From the NCBI GenBank assembly GCA_022340265.1, contig JAJDOH010000292.1, forward strand, positions 1 to 32,336: a stretch of 32,336 nt of DNA, read 5' to 3'. How positions within the stretch are numbered: position 1 is the first letter of the stretch; every line of letters begins with the position of its first letter. Below the pieces are notes generated by a model that made no database searches, was not told where the DNA came from, and saw only the letters and a list, made by a program, of their open reading frames with translations. Both the position numbers and the translations under genes were made by a program. Below are positions 1-8,136 of this stretch, piece after piece. This stretch comes from Deltaproteobacteria bacterium (GTDB taxonomy: Bacteria; Desulfobacterota; DSM-4660; Desulfatiglandales; Desulfatiglandaceae).

Positions 1-342
1 GTGCTGGGGAACCATGTGGCGCGGATTTTCGACGTGGGCGTTGCGGGTATTCACAGGCTGTTCGATTCAAGTGATGATATTTTGCGGGCCAATGTGGCGG
101 TGGTGGTCGCGGGAATGGAGGGGGCGTTGGCCAGCGTTGTCGGGGGGCTGGTCTCATGCCCCGTTATCGGTGTGCCGACCAGCATCGGATATGGTGCCAG
201 TTTCGGCGGTATTTCAGCGCTTCTCAGCATGCTCAACAGTTGTGCTTCGGGCGTGAGCGTGGTCAACATCGACAACGGTTTTGGAGCCGGTTACCAGGCC
301 AACCTGATCAACAAAATTGCGCTGGGCACAAACAGGCCTTGA
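1..342 (+). CDS. larB: LarB, C-terminal part (pyridinium-3,5-biscarboxylic acid mononucleotide synthase)
   Basis: This is the C-terminal 113 residues of a protein whose 5' end lies outside the window; the first codon, GTG, is an internal valine. The sequence carries the AIR-carboxylase-like signature of Lar[10 protein letters not shown] near the start, [30 protein letters not shown] and a terminal [14 protein letters not shown]. LarB carboxylates and hydrolyses nicotinate adenine dinucleotide to start synthesis of the nickel-pincer nucleotide cofactor of lactate racemase and related LarA enzymes. It resembles PurE, but the IDNGFGA end is typical of LarB. No larC or larE is visible here, so they would lie upstream or elsewhere. 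Confidence 0.85.
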   Translation: MLGNHVARIFDVGVAGIHRLFDSSDDILRANVAVVVAGMEGALASVVGGLVSCPVIGVPTSIGYGASFGGISALLSMLNSCASGVSVVNIDNGFGAGYQANLINKIALGTNRP

Positions 343-370
343 AATTGCCGCATCTTCATTTGCTTCTTCA

Positions 371-1072
371 TCATTTCAGTTTCAGGTAATCATTCACGGT
401 TCCCGTATCACCGTACCTCAATTTTCGGATCAGATAAATGAAAAGATAGGCCGTCTGCAATGCATCTTGAAGGGCGTTGTGTTCCGCGAACTTCGGCAGA
501 TGAAATTCGTCGCTGAGAGATGAGAGCCTGTAAGAATCCTGCTTTTCGTGATGGTCGAGATAGGGACCGTTTAAGGATGTTTTGTAGGCCCTGGCAAGCC
601 GCATGGTATCTAGGCTCGAACTTTCGATGACGCCACCCAGGTAATTCTGGCAGGCGCGATTGACGAATTCCAGATCCAGAGACACGTGGTGTCCCACCAG
701 AAAAGCACCACCGCAGAAGTCAATGAAACGGGGCAGTACTTCCTTTATGGGCTCGGCTCTCCTCAGTTCACCGGGCGTGATCCGATGAATGAGGGTGCTG
801 GGGGTATAAAGTTTTCCCTGTGGTTTAATAAGGGCATAAAACGTATCTTCAAAACAAATTCGTACGTTTTTGATACGAACAGCACCAATGGCGATAATTT
901 CATCCCTGCGTTGCTTGAGCCCCGTCAATTCGGTGTCAAAAACCACAAAATCGCAGTCCCGGACAGGCAGGTCCTTGTCGGCGGCAACGCTGATCATGTT
1001 GTTTGCCACAATGGCGGGGTGGGTCGGTTGCTGGGACGGAAAAAAACGCTTTATGAGTTTATGAATGGGCAT
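371..1072 (-). CDS. DnaQ-like 3'-5' exonuclease (DEDDh family)
   Basis: This 233-residue protein has the three exonuclease motifs of the DnaQ/RNase T fold. Exo I is FDTELTG (D46, E48), Exo II is GHHVSLDLEF with its Asp, and Exo III is HNALQDALQTAYLF with the catalytic His and Asp, so all DEDDh residues are present. The first 40 residues are basic and not conserved, and no polymerase domain is attached. It is the last gene of a minus-strand set, 45 bp after the DUF294 protein. From memory, DnaQ-like exonucleases next to cNMP/CBS/DUF294 proteins and acetate-type symporters recur in other proteobacteria, which argues for a regulatory rather than replication role. The ribosome binding site is weak, so the exact start is uncertain. 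Confidence 0.85.
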   Translation of the reverse strand: MPIHKLIKRFFPSQQPTHPAIVANNMISVAADKDLPVRDCDFVVFDTELTGLKQRRDEIIAIGAVRIKNVRICFEDTFYALIKPQGKLYTPSTLIHRITPGELRRAEPIKEVLPRFIDFCGGAFLVGHHVSLDLEFVNRACQNYLGGVIESSSLDTMRLARAYKTSLNGPYLDHHEKQDSYRLSSLSDEFHLPKFAEHNALQDALQTAYLFIYLIRKLRYGDTGTVNDYLKLK

Positions 1073-1117
1073 AGATCGTAAGTGACCATGATTCCAGCAG
1101 GATATCCGAATTCGGGG

Positions 1118-3046
1118 TTATGCATTACCCTTTTTCGGGTATCCAAACTCAATTCGCGCAGTCCCCTGAAAACGCCTGATAACCTCGAAAACCTCTTTCA
1201 GCATCTGTTTTTCTAGACCCGAGAGATCATCAGGCCGAATATGACTGTCGGGTGCCTGCCCGTTTTCAACCATATGGAGCTGATGAACCAGCTTGATATG
1301 CATCATTAACTCATAGGCCTCAATGAGTTCGGAACCGAGTTCCCGAGGAATATGGTGATGATTTTGAAGCGCGTGCAGCCTTTCCAGCGTATTGGTTTCA
1401 CCGATTCCGTATTTCAAACTCATGGCCCTCGCAAAATCGACAAAAAAAGCCAGGCCTTTGCTTTCTAAATTCAGGTAATCCCGGTACTGACCGTCCTTTT
1501 CCACCACAAAATTGCCGTAAAACGATAATGGCGGCTCCTGCAAACAGCAGTTTTGTGCCAGATAACGAAGCAACGGTTCATTTCCCTTGGCCAGGATGAG
1601 TTCCTGATCTTTTAATTTTTCCGCAAGCGCAGTAGCGCCGGCGCCCGACCTGAAGTCGAAAAAAACAACAGCATCAAAATCCATCTCCCGCCCCGAAAAC
1701 CGGCACCAGTCTCTAAAATAACGGTCCCAGACGGCCTGGGGCTGACGCCATTTGTCATTTATGGCGGTATTGTCGCCTGAAGCGGGGTCATATCCACAGG
1801 CAGTGAGATGCTTGATGGCCTGTTTGGATAACAAACTGAAATATTGGCCGGCTTCCCTCCCCGCGCTTTCGTTCGGGCTGTTGGCGTAAACAATGCCGTT
1901 TGCCTGGCTGCTTTTGAAAATCTGCTCTTGACGCCCTTCACTTCCGAACAGCAGCCACGAAAACGGCAGGGGTGGCTTTCCGAGTTCTTCTTCAAGCAGT
2001 TTCAGCAATCGACCCAGAAGGTGGTCGTTCAACACCGAAATCATCCGGGTCACGTTGCAGGCTTTTGCGCCTTCTTCGATGAGCGAACGCACAACTGTCG
2101 GGATCTTCAGGCTCAGTTCATACAATCCGCTGATCCGTCTTTGTGCCTGAATTTCTCTGAAAAGGAAATAGGGGGAACTCCCTTGTGCGACCATGATGTC
2201 GTGGGTTGTGAGCATCTTGGAAATCCTGCCATTTTCTTCTATGGCCAGGTGGTGAATGCGATTCGTGATCATGGCAAGCAACGCGTCAAAACAGACTGAC
2301 TGTCCCGAAATGGTCTGAACCGGCGCTGTCATGATTGCGGACGCTTTCGTATGGTAATCAAGCCCCGGGGCAACTACCTTTCCACGGATATCCTTGTCCG
2401 TGACGATGCCGATAACTTCTTCCCGGTTGTCAGTCAACAGGACTGAACCGATTCTCTTTTCCGACATTATTTGGGATATCTGCTGGACCGTAGCATATGA
2501 GGGCGCGGTAATAAGTCTTCCTTTGGAGATCTCTCCTGCCTTAGCGTTAAAAAGGAACAGGGCCCCTTCTGCGCGGGGTGAGATTTTCTGCTGGCGAAGC
2601 TCGGAATAAACCGGCTGGGACATCTTGTCGCTCATGGTGCTCAGGTAATAGCGCTTCAATTTTGGGTTGGCTTCAATGAGATGGAGGAACTCTTTTTTGT
2701 CGAAAAGGAAGCAGAAGGTATCATCGAGGGTTTCAACGTTGTAATTTGCCGTGGTATTTTGAATGATGGACAGCGCCCCGAAGTGTTCCCCTTCACCCCG
2801 GAAATCCTTTAAGACGACGTTCCCCAGGCTATCCAGCCGGTAGGTCCTGACCCCGCCTTTTTGAATCACATGAAAGTGATTGACCTCACTCTCTCCCTGT
2901 TTGAGAATCAGGGTGTCTCTCGGAAAAAAATCAATGACGGCTTTCTGTGCGAAGCTCATCAGCGTTTGCCGATCCAGTTCACTGAAGGGAAATCTACTAC
3001 CCAGGAAATCCAGAACAACGGCATGGGAAACTGCATTTGTGTTCAT
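1118..3046 (-). CDS. cNMP-binding/CBS/DUF294 nucleotidyltransferase-like protein with a degenerate active site
   Basis: This 642-residue cytoplasmic signalling protein has a cyclic-nucleotide-binding-like domain (about residues 14-130), a CBS pair (about 175-288), a GlnD-like DUF294 nucleotidyltransferase domain (about 310-440) and a DUF294 C-terminal domain (about 490-635). The GSEGR loop is present at residues 368-372, but the metal-binding pair found as TDQDN in active relatives reads SSQAN here (S380 and A382 replace both Asp). The cNMP phosphate cassette is also altered: FGALSI lacks the Glu, and the following stretch lacks the Arg. The domain is therefore predicted not to transfer nucleotides and probably not to bind cAMP. 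A larger paralogue at 12529-14883 keeps the Asp pair. The gene sits between a membrane protein and a DnaQ-like exonuclease on the same strand. Confidence 0.88.
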   Translation of the reverse strand: MNTNAVSHAVVLDFLGSRFPFSELDRQTLMSFAQKAVIDFFPRDTLILKQGESEVNHFHVIQKGGVRTYRLDSLGNVVLKDFRGEGEHFGALSIIQNTTANYNVETLDDTFCFLFDKKEFLHLIEANPKLKRYYLSTMSDKMSQPVYSELRQQKISPRAEGALFLFNAKAGEISKGRLITAPSYATVQQISQIMSEKRIGSVLLTDNREEVIGIVTDKDIRGKVVAPGLDYHTKASAIMTAPVQTISGQSVCFDALLAMITNRIHHLAIEENGRISKMLTTHDIMVAQGSSPYFLFREIQAQRRISGLYELSLKIPTVVRSLIEEGAKACNVTRMISVLNDHLLGRLLKLLEEELGKPPLPFSWLLFGSEGRQEQIFKSSQANGIVYANSPNESAGREAGQYFSLLSKQAIKHLTACGYDPASGDNTAINDKWRQPQAVWDRYFRDWCRFSGREMDFDAVVFFDFRSGAGATALAEKLKDQELILAKGNEPLLRYLAQNCCLQEPPLSFYGNFVVEKDGQYRDYLNLESKGLAFFVDFARAMSLKYGIGETNTLERLHALQNHHHIPRELGSELIEAYELMMHIKLVHQLHMVENGQAPDSHIRPDDLSGLEKQMLKEVFEVIRRFQGTARIEFGYPKKGNA

Positions 3047-3110
3047 GAACCGTCCAAACCAAAACAGTTGAGAATGAACGCCGATCAGTAATGAGCCTTT
3101 GTTTAGCGCA

Positions 3111-3617
3111 TTACCGTTTCTTGCCCGAAGACTTACTAACAGGTGCCGGAATGAGGTTCTTTTTTGGAAATATCTTCATGTATAAAAACGCGGAAATAGT
3201 AATCATTGCAAGGGTAAAAAGAATAGCGGGAAACTCGCGGTTCCCCTGATAAAGGAGCGACAGAACGCTTATGATGAAAAGAAATTGGTAGCCGGTTCGT
3301 TTGAAAAAAACGATTTCTTTCAGAATATACATGTTAACAGCGGGTTCGATCAAAAAGATGAAAATGTAGATGCCTTTTGCTAATCGAATATCCTCAACAA
3401 CACCCAAAATTTTGCCAATAGTGACGAACAGAAGGATCAAGGACAGAAAAATGTTCGGGTATCGGTAAGTGCGCTTGTCTTTCAGAAGCGCTTTGTTGTT
3501 TAAATGATGCCTGAGAGCGACCGTGTTGTCTTTCGTCTCCAACCGCTTCCGGATCTCGAATCTGTCGTTGCCCTTTGACAGGAGCATGTCAATCTGGGTG
3601 CTGAGTTCATCTTTCAT
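3111..3617 (-). CDS. Small integral membrane protein, function unknown
   Basis: I do not recognise this 168-residue protein. The first 50 residues are charged and probably cytoplasmic (MKDELSTQIDMLLSKGNDRF and on). Four hydrophobic segments then follow, near residues 52-72, 80-100, 108-125 and 130-149, and a basic tail ends in KSSGKKR. No catalytic or metal-binding motif is visible. It is first in a minus-strand group, 64 bp ahead of the DUF294 protein, and is transcribed divergently from the CoA-transferase-GNAT gene. No good Shine-Dalgarno precedes the ATG. The steady codon pattern and membrane profile support a real gene, but its role is open. Confidence 0.6.
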   Translation of the reverse strand: MKDELSTQIDMLLSKGNDRFEIRKRLETKDNTVALRHHLNNKALLKDKRTYRYPNIFLSLILLFVTIGKILGVVEDIRLAKGIYIFIFLIEPAVNMYILKEIVFFKRTGYQFLFIISVLSLLYQGNREFPAILFTLAMITISAFLYMKIFPKKNLIPAPVSKSSGKKR

Positions 3618-3757
3618 GGGAAAGGTGATATCATAGAATAACTAAAAAGTACAACTTTTCCATATGTTCAAGATGAATTTTTTTGAGTTGCCTAACCCGG
3701 CATTAGCGTGTAATCTGATTTTGAAACAGCTTATTTTGTCTTATTCGAGGTAAGATC

Positions 3758-5632
3758 ATGGCAACCAAAACCCACTGGGCGGATCAATACGTAGAGAAGA
3801 AGAAAGACGCTTTTGAGGCGGTACGGCTTATTAAAGGAGGACAGCGCGTCTTTATCGGTTCAAGCTGTGGCGAACCGCAGCATCTCGTCAAAGCCTTAGC
3901 GGGAACCGGCAATTGTTTTTCCGATATCGAAATCGTAAGACTTATGGCCATCGAGAAATCTCCGCTCAGTCTGATCGCTGATAAGACCATGTGCAGGGCC
4001 ATGGACATCCGGTCCTTTTATCTCGGTTCGGCAAAAACCAAAAGCATCCGTCAGGAGATGAGATTTCTCACCCCCATCAATCTTTCTGAAATTCCCAGGC
4101 TGTTCAAAACCAGACAGTTGCCCATTCATGTGGCGCTGGTTCAGGTGTCACCTCCGGACGATTTCGGCTGGATGAGCCTGGGTGTATCCGTGGACATCAC
4201 GCAGGCGGCCGCTTTGAACGCGAACATGGTTATTGCACAGGTCAACTCCAGAATGCCGCGGGTTTTGGGACAGAGTTTTATCCATGTGGACGATGTGGAT
4301 GTCATTGTGGAGCATGATGAGGAGCTCCTGACCATCAGCAAGATGCCGGAGACGGAGACTGCCAACGCCATCGGCCAGTTTGCGGCCCGATTGATCGATG
4401 ATGGATCAACCCTGCAAATCGGACCGGGTGTGTCAAGTCAGGCGACGCTGCTGGCACTTTCCAATAAGAAAGATCTGGGTGTTCACAGCCAGTATATTAC
4501 GGATGACATCATGCACCTTGTGGCACGGGGTGTGATCACGAACCGCAAAAAAGGGTTCAATGACGGAAAACTGGTCGCCAGCAGCGCCGTCGGCAGCCAA
4601 CTGCTTTATGAATACATCCACGACAACCCTTCCATTGATTTTCACCCTTCCGATTATGTCAATGATCCCGGCATCATCGCAAGAAACAACAAAATGGTGT
4701 GCATCAATGTGGGCATGGCCATGGATCTGACGGGACAGATGGCCGCCGATGCGCTGTCTCAAAATTATTATTCCGCTGTTACCGGTATAATGGATTTTAT
4801 GCGGGGCGCCTCACGTTCACCGGGCGGCAAATCCATCATTCTGATGACGTCCACATTTGCGAAAGGAAAACGGAGCAGAATCGTACCCATACTTGAAAAC
4901 ACCGCGGTCGTGGTCCCGAGAGGGGACGTGCATTACGTGGTGACGGAGTACGGGGTCGTAAATCTTTTCGGAAAAAGCTTCCAGGAACGCGCCATGGCCA
5001 TGATCAGTATTGCGCATCCCGATTTCAGGGAAGAACTTTTTCATAAGGCAAAAGAAATGGGGCTTTTGGGTCCGGAGCGCACATTAAAGGAATCCATTCA
5101 CGGCGTGTATCCCTTCAGACTGGAAGAAACAAGGGAAATTGACGGTGAAACAGTGGTATTTAGGCCCGCAAAGCCGGTGGATGAACGACGTATTCAGGAG
5201 CATTTCTATTCTTTGGACAAAGATGATGTGGTGGCCCGCTTTTTTCATGAGAAACATAGTTTTTTCAAAGACGACCTTGCGGGTATTCTTCAGATCGACT
5301 ACGTCAACGACATGACCATATTGGCTGTCGTTGGCGAAGTCGGTTTTGGAAAAGTTGTGGGTTTGGGCGAATACCTGCTGGTGCCTTCAACCAACAAGGC
5401 GGAAGTCGCCTTCTCCGTCAGTCGGGAATATCAGGGCAAGAAAATCGGAAAAATTCTGTTGCTCAAGCTGGCCCAGGCTGCCCTTGAAAACGGCATTTCC
5501 GGATTATTTGCCGTCACTTCGCCCAGCAATCTCGGGATGATTCATTTGTTCAAGACACTTCCTTACAAGGTGAAAAGCGTGTTTGAAGACGATATGGTGG
5601 TACTGAGCTGCCGTTTTGATGAACCGTCTTGA
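3758..5632 (+). CDS. Acetyl-CoA hydrolase/transferase-like protein fused to a GNAT acetyltransferase
   Basis: Residues 1 to about 440 match the acetyl-CoA hydrolase / 4-hydroxybutyrate CoA-transferase family (LQIGPGVSSQATLLAL, FHPSDYVNDP, DLTGQMAADA, VVTEYGVVNLFGKS, IAHPDFREEL). Residues about 462-624 form a GNAT domain with an acetyl-CoA pyrophosphate loop, EYQGKKIGK (Q559-G564). The family's catalytic Glu, normally in HTEM or HSEM, is Gln245 here (VHSQYITDD), and the usual SGVGGQVDF loop reads SAVTGIMDF (A340, T342, I344), so CoA-transferase activity is doubtful. Lying directly upstream of acs, the GNAT part may act as a Pat-like lysine acetyltransferase on the ligases, with the first domain sensing acyl-CoA; that is inference. 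A GAGG ribosome binding site lies 7 nt before the ATG. Confidence 0.88.
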   Translation: MATKTHWADQYVEKKKDAFEAVRLIKGGQRVFIGSSCGEPQHLVKALAGTGNCFSDIEIVRLMAIEKSPLSLIADKTMCRAMDIRSFYLGSAKTKSIRQEMRFLTPINLSEIPRLFKTRQLPIHVALVQVSPPDDFGWMSLGVSVDITQAAALNANMVIAQVNSRMPRVLGQSFIHVDDVDVIVEHDEELLTISKMPETETANAIGQFAARLIDDGSTLQIGPGVSSQATLLALSNKKDLGVHSQYITDDIMHLVARGVITNRKKGFNDGKLVASSAVGSQLLYEYIHDNPSIDFHPSDYVNDPGIIARNNKMVCINVGMAMDLTGQMAADALSQNYYSAVTGIMDFMRGASRSPGGKSIILMTSTFAKGKRSRIVPILENTAVVVPRGDVHYVVTEYGVVNLFGKSFQERAMAMISIAHPDFREELFHKAKEMGLLGPERTLKESIHGVYPFRLEETREIDGETVVFRPAKPVDERRIQEHFYSLDKDDVVARFFHEKHSFFKDDLAGILQIDYVNDMTILAVVGEVGFGKVVGLGEYLLVPSTNKAEVAFSVSREYQGKKIGKILLLKLAQAALENGISGLFAVTSPSNLGMIHLFKTLPYKVKSVFEDDMVVLSCRFDEPS

Positions 5633-5794
5633 AAATCCTTTTGACCGATCCCCCCGGTCTACACTCCATTTCCCTGCTTTTATCCATCCGCCTGCCGATC
5701 AGTTACCCCGTAAAGATCGGGGGAAAATCTCATCCCCTCGCCTTTCCCTTGCGCCTCTATGTATGACCTGTCTTTATTGGCAGGGTTGATAAAA

Positions 5795-5818
5795 TGCGTC
5801 AATGCGTCAATGGGTCAA
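5795..5818. repeat. Three tandem 8-bp direct repeats upstream of acs
   Basis: Two exact copies of TGCGTCAA (5795-5802 and 5803-5810) are followed at once by TGGGTCAA (5811-5818). They lie about 60 bp upstream of the candidate -35 box. Direct half-sites of this kind can bind response regulators or activators, but no regulator can be named. Confidence 0.6.
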
Positions 5819-5879
5819 AAAAGGGAAATGCATGTTACATTTTTCACAAAATCCACTGAAATCTTGAACAAATTTTTGA

Positions 5880-5907
5880 TTGACAAATTGAACTGATTCA
5901 ATTTAAA
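5880..5907 (+). promoter_or_regulatory. Candidate acs promoter with an internal palindromic operator
   Basis: A perfect TTGACA -35 box (5880-5885) is followed 16 nt later by TTTAAA (5902-5907), a partial -10 match. The spacer is almost filled by a perfect 8-bp inverted repeat, AAATTGAA and TTCAATTT around CTGA (5885-5904). A dyad between -35 and -10 is the classic position for a repressor site. The promoter would leave a leader of roughly 175 nt before the acs ATG. Confidence 0.5.
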
Positions 5908-6014
5908 AAGTAAGCGGCCTAAGAAAGTTCCTCAAAGATGTTGAACACGCATGGCCATTTTTTATGATTTCTTCTGATCAATCCAACCGTCTCTGACAAT
6001 AAGCGCTGTTTTAC

Positions 6015-6074
6015 TTGAACGTTAATTTCAACCGTAGCTTCAACGTTAGTACCAACTTTAACATAACTTAAACG
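6015..6074 (+). repeat. Five degenerate 12-bp tandem repeats in the acs leader
   Basis: Five consecutive 12-bp units, at 6015, 6027, 6039, 6051 and 6063, follow an approximate consensus TTCAACGTTAGT. An AAC or close variant recurs at the same phase in every unit. The first three are best conserved and the last two drift. The array ends exactly where the acs Shine-Dalgarno AGGAGG (6075-6080) begins. It could be a DNA operator array or a leader-RNA protein-binding site. Confidence 0.5.
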
Positions 6075-6088
6075 AGGAGGGTGCAAGC

Positions 6089-8125
6089 ATGGCGGAAAAA
6101 GAACGTGTGGAAACTTCTGAAGCGCAGATTGCTGTTCACTGGCAGGAAGAAGGGTATTACTACCCTTCAACGAAATTCGTTGCCCAGGCGAATATGACCG
6201 ATGAAACAATCTACGAAAGGTTCAGCCTGGACAATTTCCCCAACTGCTACAAGGAATATGCAGATCTTCTGGAGTGGTACGAATACTGGCATACCATCCT
6301 TGACACCAGTGATGCTCCTTGTTGGAAATGGTTTGTAGGCGGCAAGATCAATGCCAGCCATAACTGCATTGATCGGCATCTCAAAAACCACAAGAACAAA
6401 ACCGCCATCCATTTCGTGCCGGAACTGGAAGAGGAAAAGACGGAACACATCACCTACCAGGAACTGTATGTCCGCGTGAATGAGTTTGCCGCGATTCTGA
6501 GAGATTTTGCGGGACTCAAAAAAGGGGACCGAGTGACCCTTCACATGCCCATGTGCGCCGAACTGCCCATTACCATGCTGGCTTGTGCCAGACTGGGTAT
6601 CATTCATTCAGAAGTTTTCGGCGGGTTCAGTGGCCGCGCCTGCGCCGACCGGATTGTGGATTCCCAGAGCAATGTTCTGATCACAATGGATGCCTATTAC
6701 CGCAACGGCAAACTGCTGGATCATAAACAAAATGCCGACATCGCCCTCAAACTGGCAAAAGAAGACGGCCAGATCGTAGACAAGGTCCTGGTGTGGCAGC
6801 GTTACCCCGGGAAGAATTCAAGCCCGGCCCCCATGGTTGAAAATCGGGATTATTTCGTCAACGACCTTCTGAAAGATTACTATGGCGCAAGGGTTGCGCC
6901 GGTTCCCATCGCGGCGGAAGATCCCTTGTTTTTGATGTATACCAGCGGGACCACGGGAAAACCGAAAGGGTGCCAGCACAGCACGGCCGGGTATCTCGCT
7001 TACGCCACGGGAACCTCAAAATATATTCTGGATATTCACCCGGAGGATGTTTACTGGTGCATGGCCGATATCGGCTGGATTACCGGCCATTCCTATATCG
7101 TTTACGGACCCCTTTCCCTGGGCGCCTCAACCATCATCTTTGAGGGCGTTCCCACCTATCCCGATGCCGGCAGAGCCTGGCGGATCGCCCAGGATCTGGA
7201 TGTCAACATCTTCCATACGGCGCCCACCACCATCCGGGCCCTTCGCAAGATCGGACCCGATGAACCCGCCAAATACAACTATCATTTCAAGCACATGACC
7301 ACCGTGGGCGAACCCATCGAACCCGAAGTGTGGAAATGGTACCACAAGGAGGTGGGCAAAGGTGAGGCGATCATCGTAGACACCTGGTGGCAGACGGAAA
7401 CCGGTGGTTTTCTCTGCAGCACCATGCCGGCCATCACTCCCATGAAACCCGGTAGCGCGGGACCTGCCGTGCCGGGGATTCATCCTGTGATTTACGATGA
7501 GGAAGGCGAAATTCTTGCGGCAGGTTCCGGAAAAGCTGGGAATATCTGCATCCAGAACCCCTGGCCGGGTGCCTTTCAGACCATCTGGGGCGACCGGGAC
7601 CGGTTCGTCAGCACCTATTATGAACGGTACAACAAGGATCCCAACAGCAAAGACTGGCGCGACTGGCCTTATCTGACAGGCGACGCGGCCGTTCAGGCCG
7701 AGGACGGCTACTACCGAATCCTGGGAAGAATCGATGATGTGATCAACGTGTCGGGTCACCGGCTCGGCACCAAGGAGATTGAATCGGCCGCCCTGGTGGT
7801 GGAGGAGGTGGCGGAAGCCGCCGTGGTTCCCGTGGCCCACGACATCAAGGGGAAGGAGCCGGATCTGTATATCGCTCTTAAACCGGGCGTTGAACCCTCC
7901 GAAGCATTGTCCAAGAAAATATCCGATGCCATCTGCGAAGAAATCGGAAAGATCGCAAAGCCCAGATTTGTTTTGCTGGTGAAGGATATGCCCAAAACCC
8001 GTTCCGGAAAGATCATGCGGCGGGTGCTCTCTTCCATTTCCAACAATAAAGATGTGGGTGATGTCACCACTCTTGCCAACCCGGAGATCGTAACGGAAAT
8101 CCAGGAGATGATGAAGAAGAAGTGA
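6089..8125 (+). CDS. acs: Acetyl-CoA synthetase (acetate--CoA ligase, AMP-forming)
   Basis: This 678-residue cytoplasmic ligase converts acetate, ATP and CoA to acetyl-CoA via acetyl-AMP. It has the adenylate-forming signatures in order: MYTSGTTGKPKG (ATP phosphate loop), GHSYIVYGPL, VGEPIEPE, DTWWQTETGG with the Trp that limits the acyl pocket to acetate, YLTGDAA, and GRIDDVINVSGHRLGT (the hinge). The C-terminal PKTRSGKIMRR carries K641, equivalent to the lysine that Pat/GNAT enzymes acetylate to switch Acs off. That fits the GNAT fusion just upstream. It is slightly longer than the usual 650 residues because of its N-terminus. A strong GAGGAGG lies 8 nt before the ATG. The second ligase follows after 79 bp. 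Confidence 0.95.
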   Translation: MAEKERVETSEAQIAVHWQEEGYYYPSTKFVAQANMTDETIYERFSLDNFPNCYKEYADLLEWYEYWHTILDTSDAPCWKWFVGGKINASHNCIDRHLKNHKNKTAIHFVPELEEEKTEHITYQELYVRVNEFAAILRDFAGLKKGDRVTLHMPMCAELPITMLACARLGIIHSEVFGGFSGRACADRIVDSQSNVLITMDAYYRNGKLLDHKQNADIALKLAKEDGQIVDKVLVWQRYPGKNSSPAPMVENRDYFVNDLLKDYYGARVAPVPIAAEDPLFLMYTSGTTGKPKGCQHSTAGYLAYATGTSKYILDIHPEDVYWCMADIGWITGHSYIVYGPLSLGASTIIFEGVPTYPDAGRAWRIAQDLDVNIFHTAPTTIRALRKIGPDEPAKYNYHFKHMTTVGEPIEPEVWKWYHKEVGKGEAIIVDTWWQTETGGFLCSTMPAITPMKPGSAGPAVPGIHPVIYDEEGEILAAGSGKAGNICIQNPWPGAFQTIWGDRDRFVSTYYERYNKDPNSKDWRDWPYLTGDAAVQAEDGYYRILGRIDDVINVSGHRLGTKEIESAALVVEEVAEAAVVPVAHDIKGKEPDLYIALKPGVEPSEALSKKISDAICEEIGKIAKPRFVLLVKDMPKTRSGKIMRRVLSSISNNKDVGDVTTLANPEIVTEIQEMMKKK

Positions 8126-8136
8126 TCCTCGAATAA

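Larger units (their letters stand above)
5633..6088. other. 456-bp intergenic region upstream of acs
   Basis: No credible coding region was found. In order it contains a short palindrome CCGATC/GATCGG at 5695-5720, three tandem 8-bp direct repeats at 5795-5818, a promoter-like element with an internal palindrome at 5880-5907, and five degenerate 12-bp repeats ending at the acs ribosome binding site. AT content rises strongly from about 5820. This is the probable control region of the acetate activation genes. Confidence 0.7.

Noticed and set aside
3688..3714. Possible promoter of the CoA-transferase-GNAT gene (TTGCCT and TGTAAT)
   Set aside because: The -10-like box is good, but the -35 is poor and the spacer is only 15 nt, too weak to list as a feature.
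5919..6209. A 96-codon minus-strand frame over the acs leader and start
   Set aside because: It overlaps the acs start and its leader repeats, has no convincing ribosome binding site, and the product lacks any motif.
7127..7840. Open 237-codon minus-strand frame inside acs
   Set aside because: It lies wholly inside the well-supported Acs frame, has no recognisable motif, and its composition is what the antisense of GC-rich codons gives.
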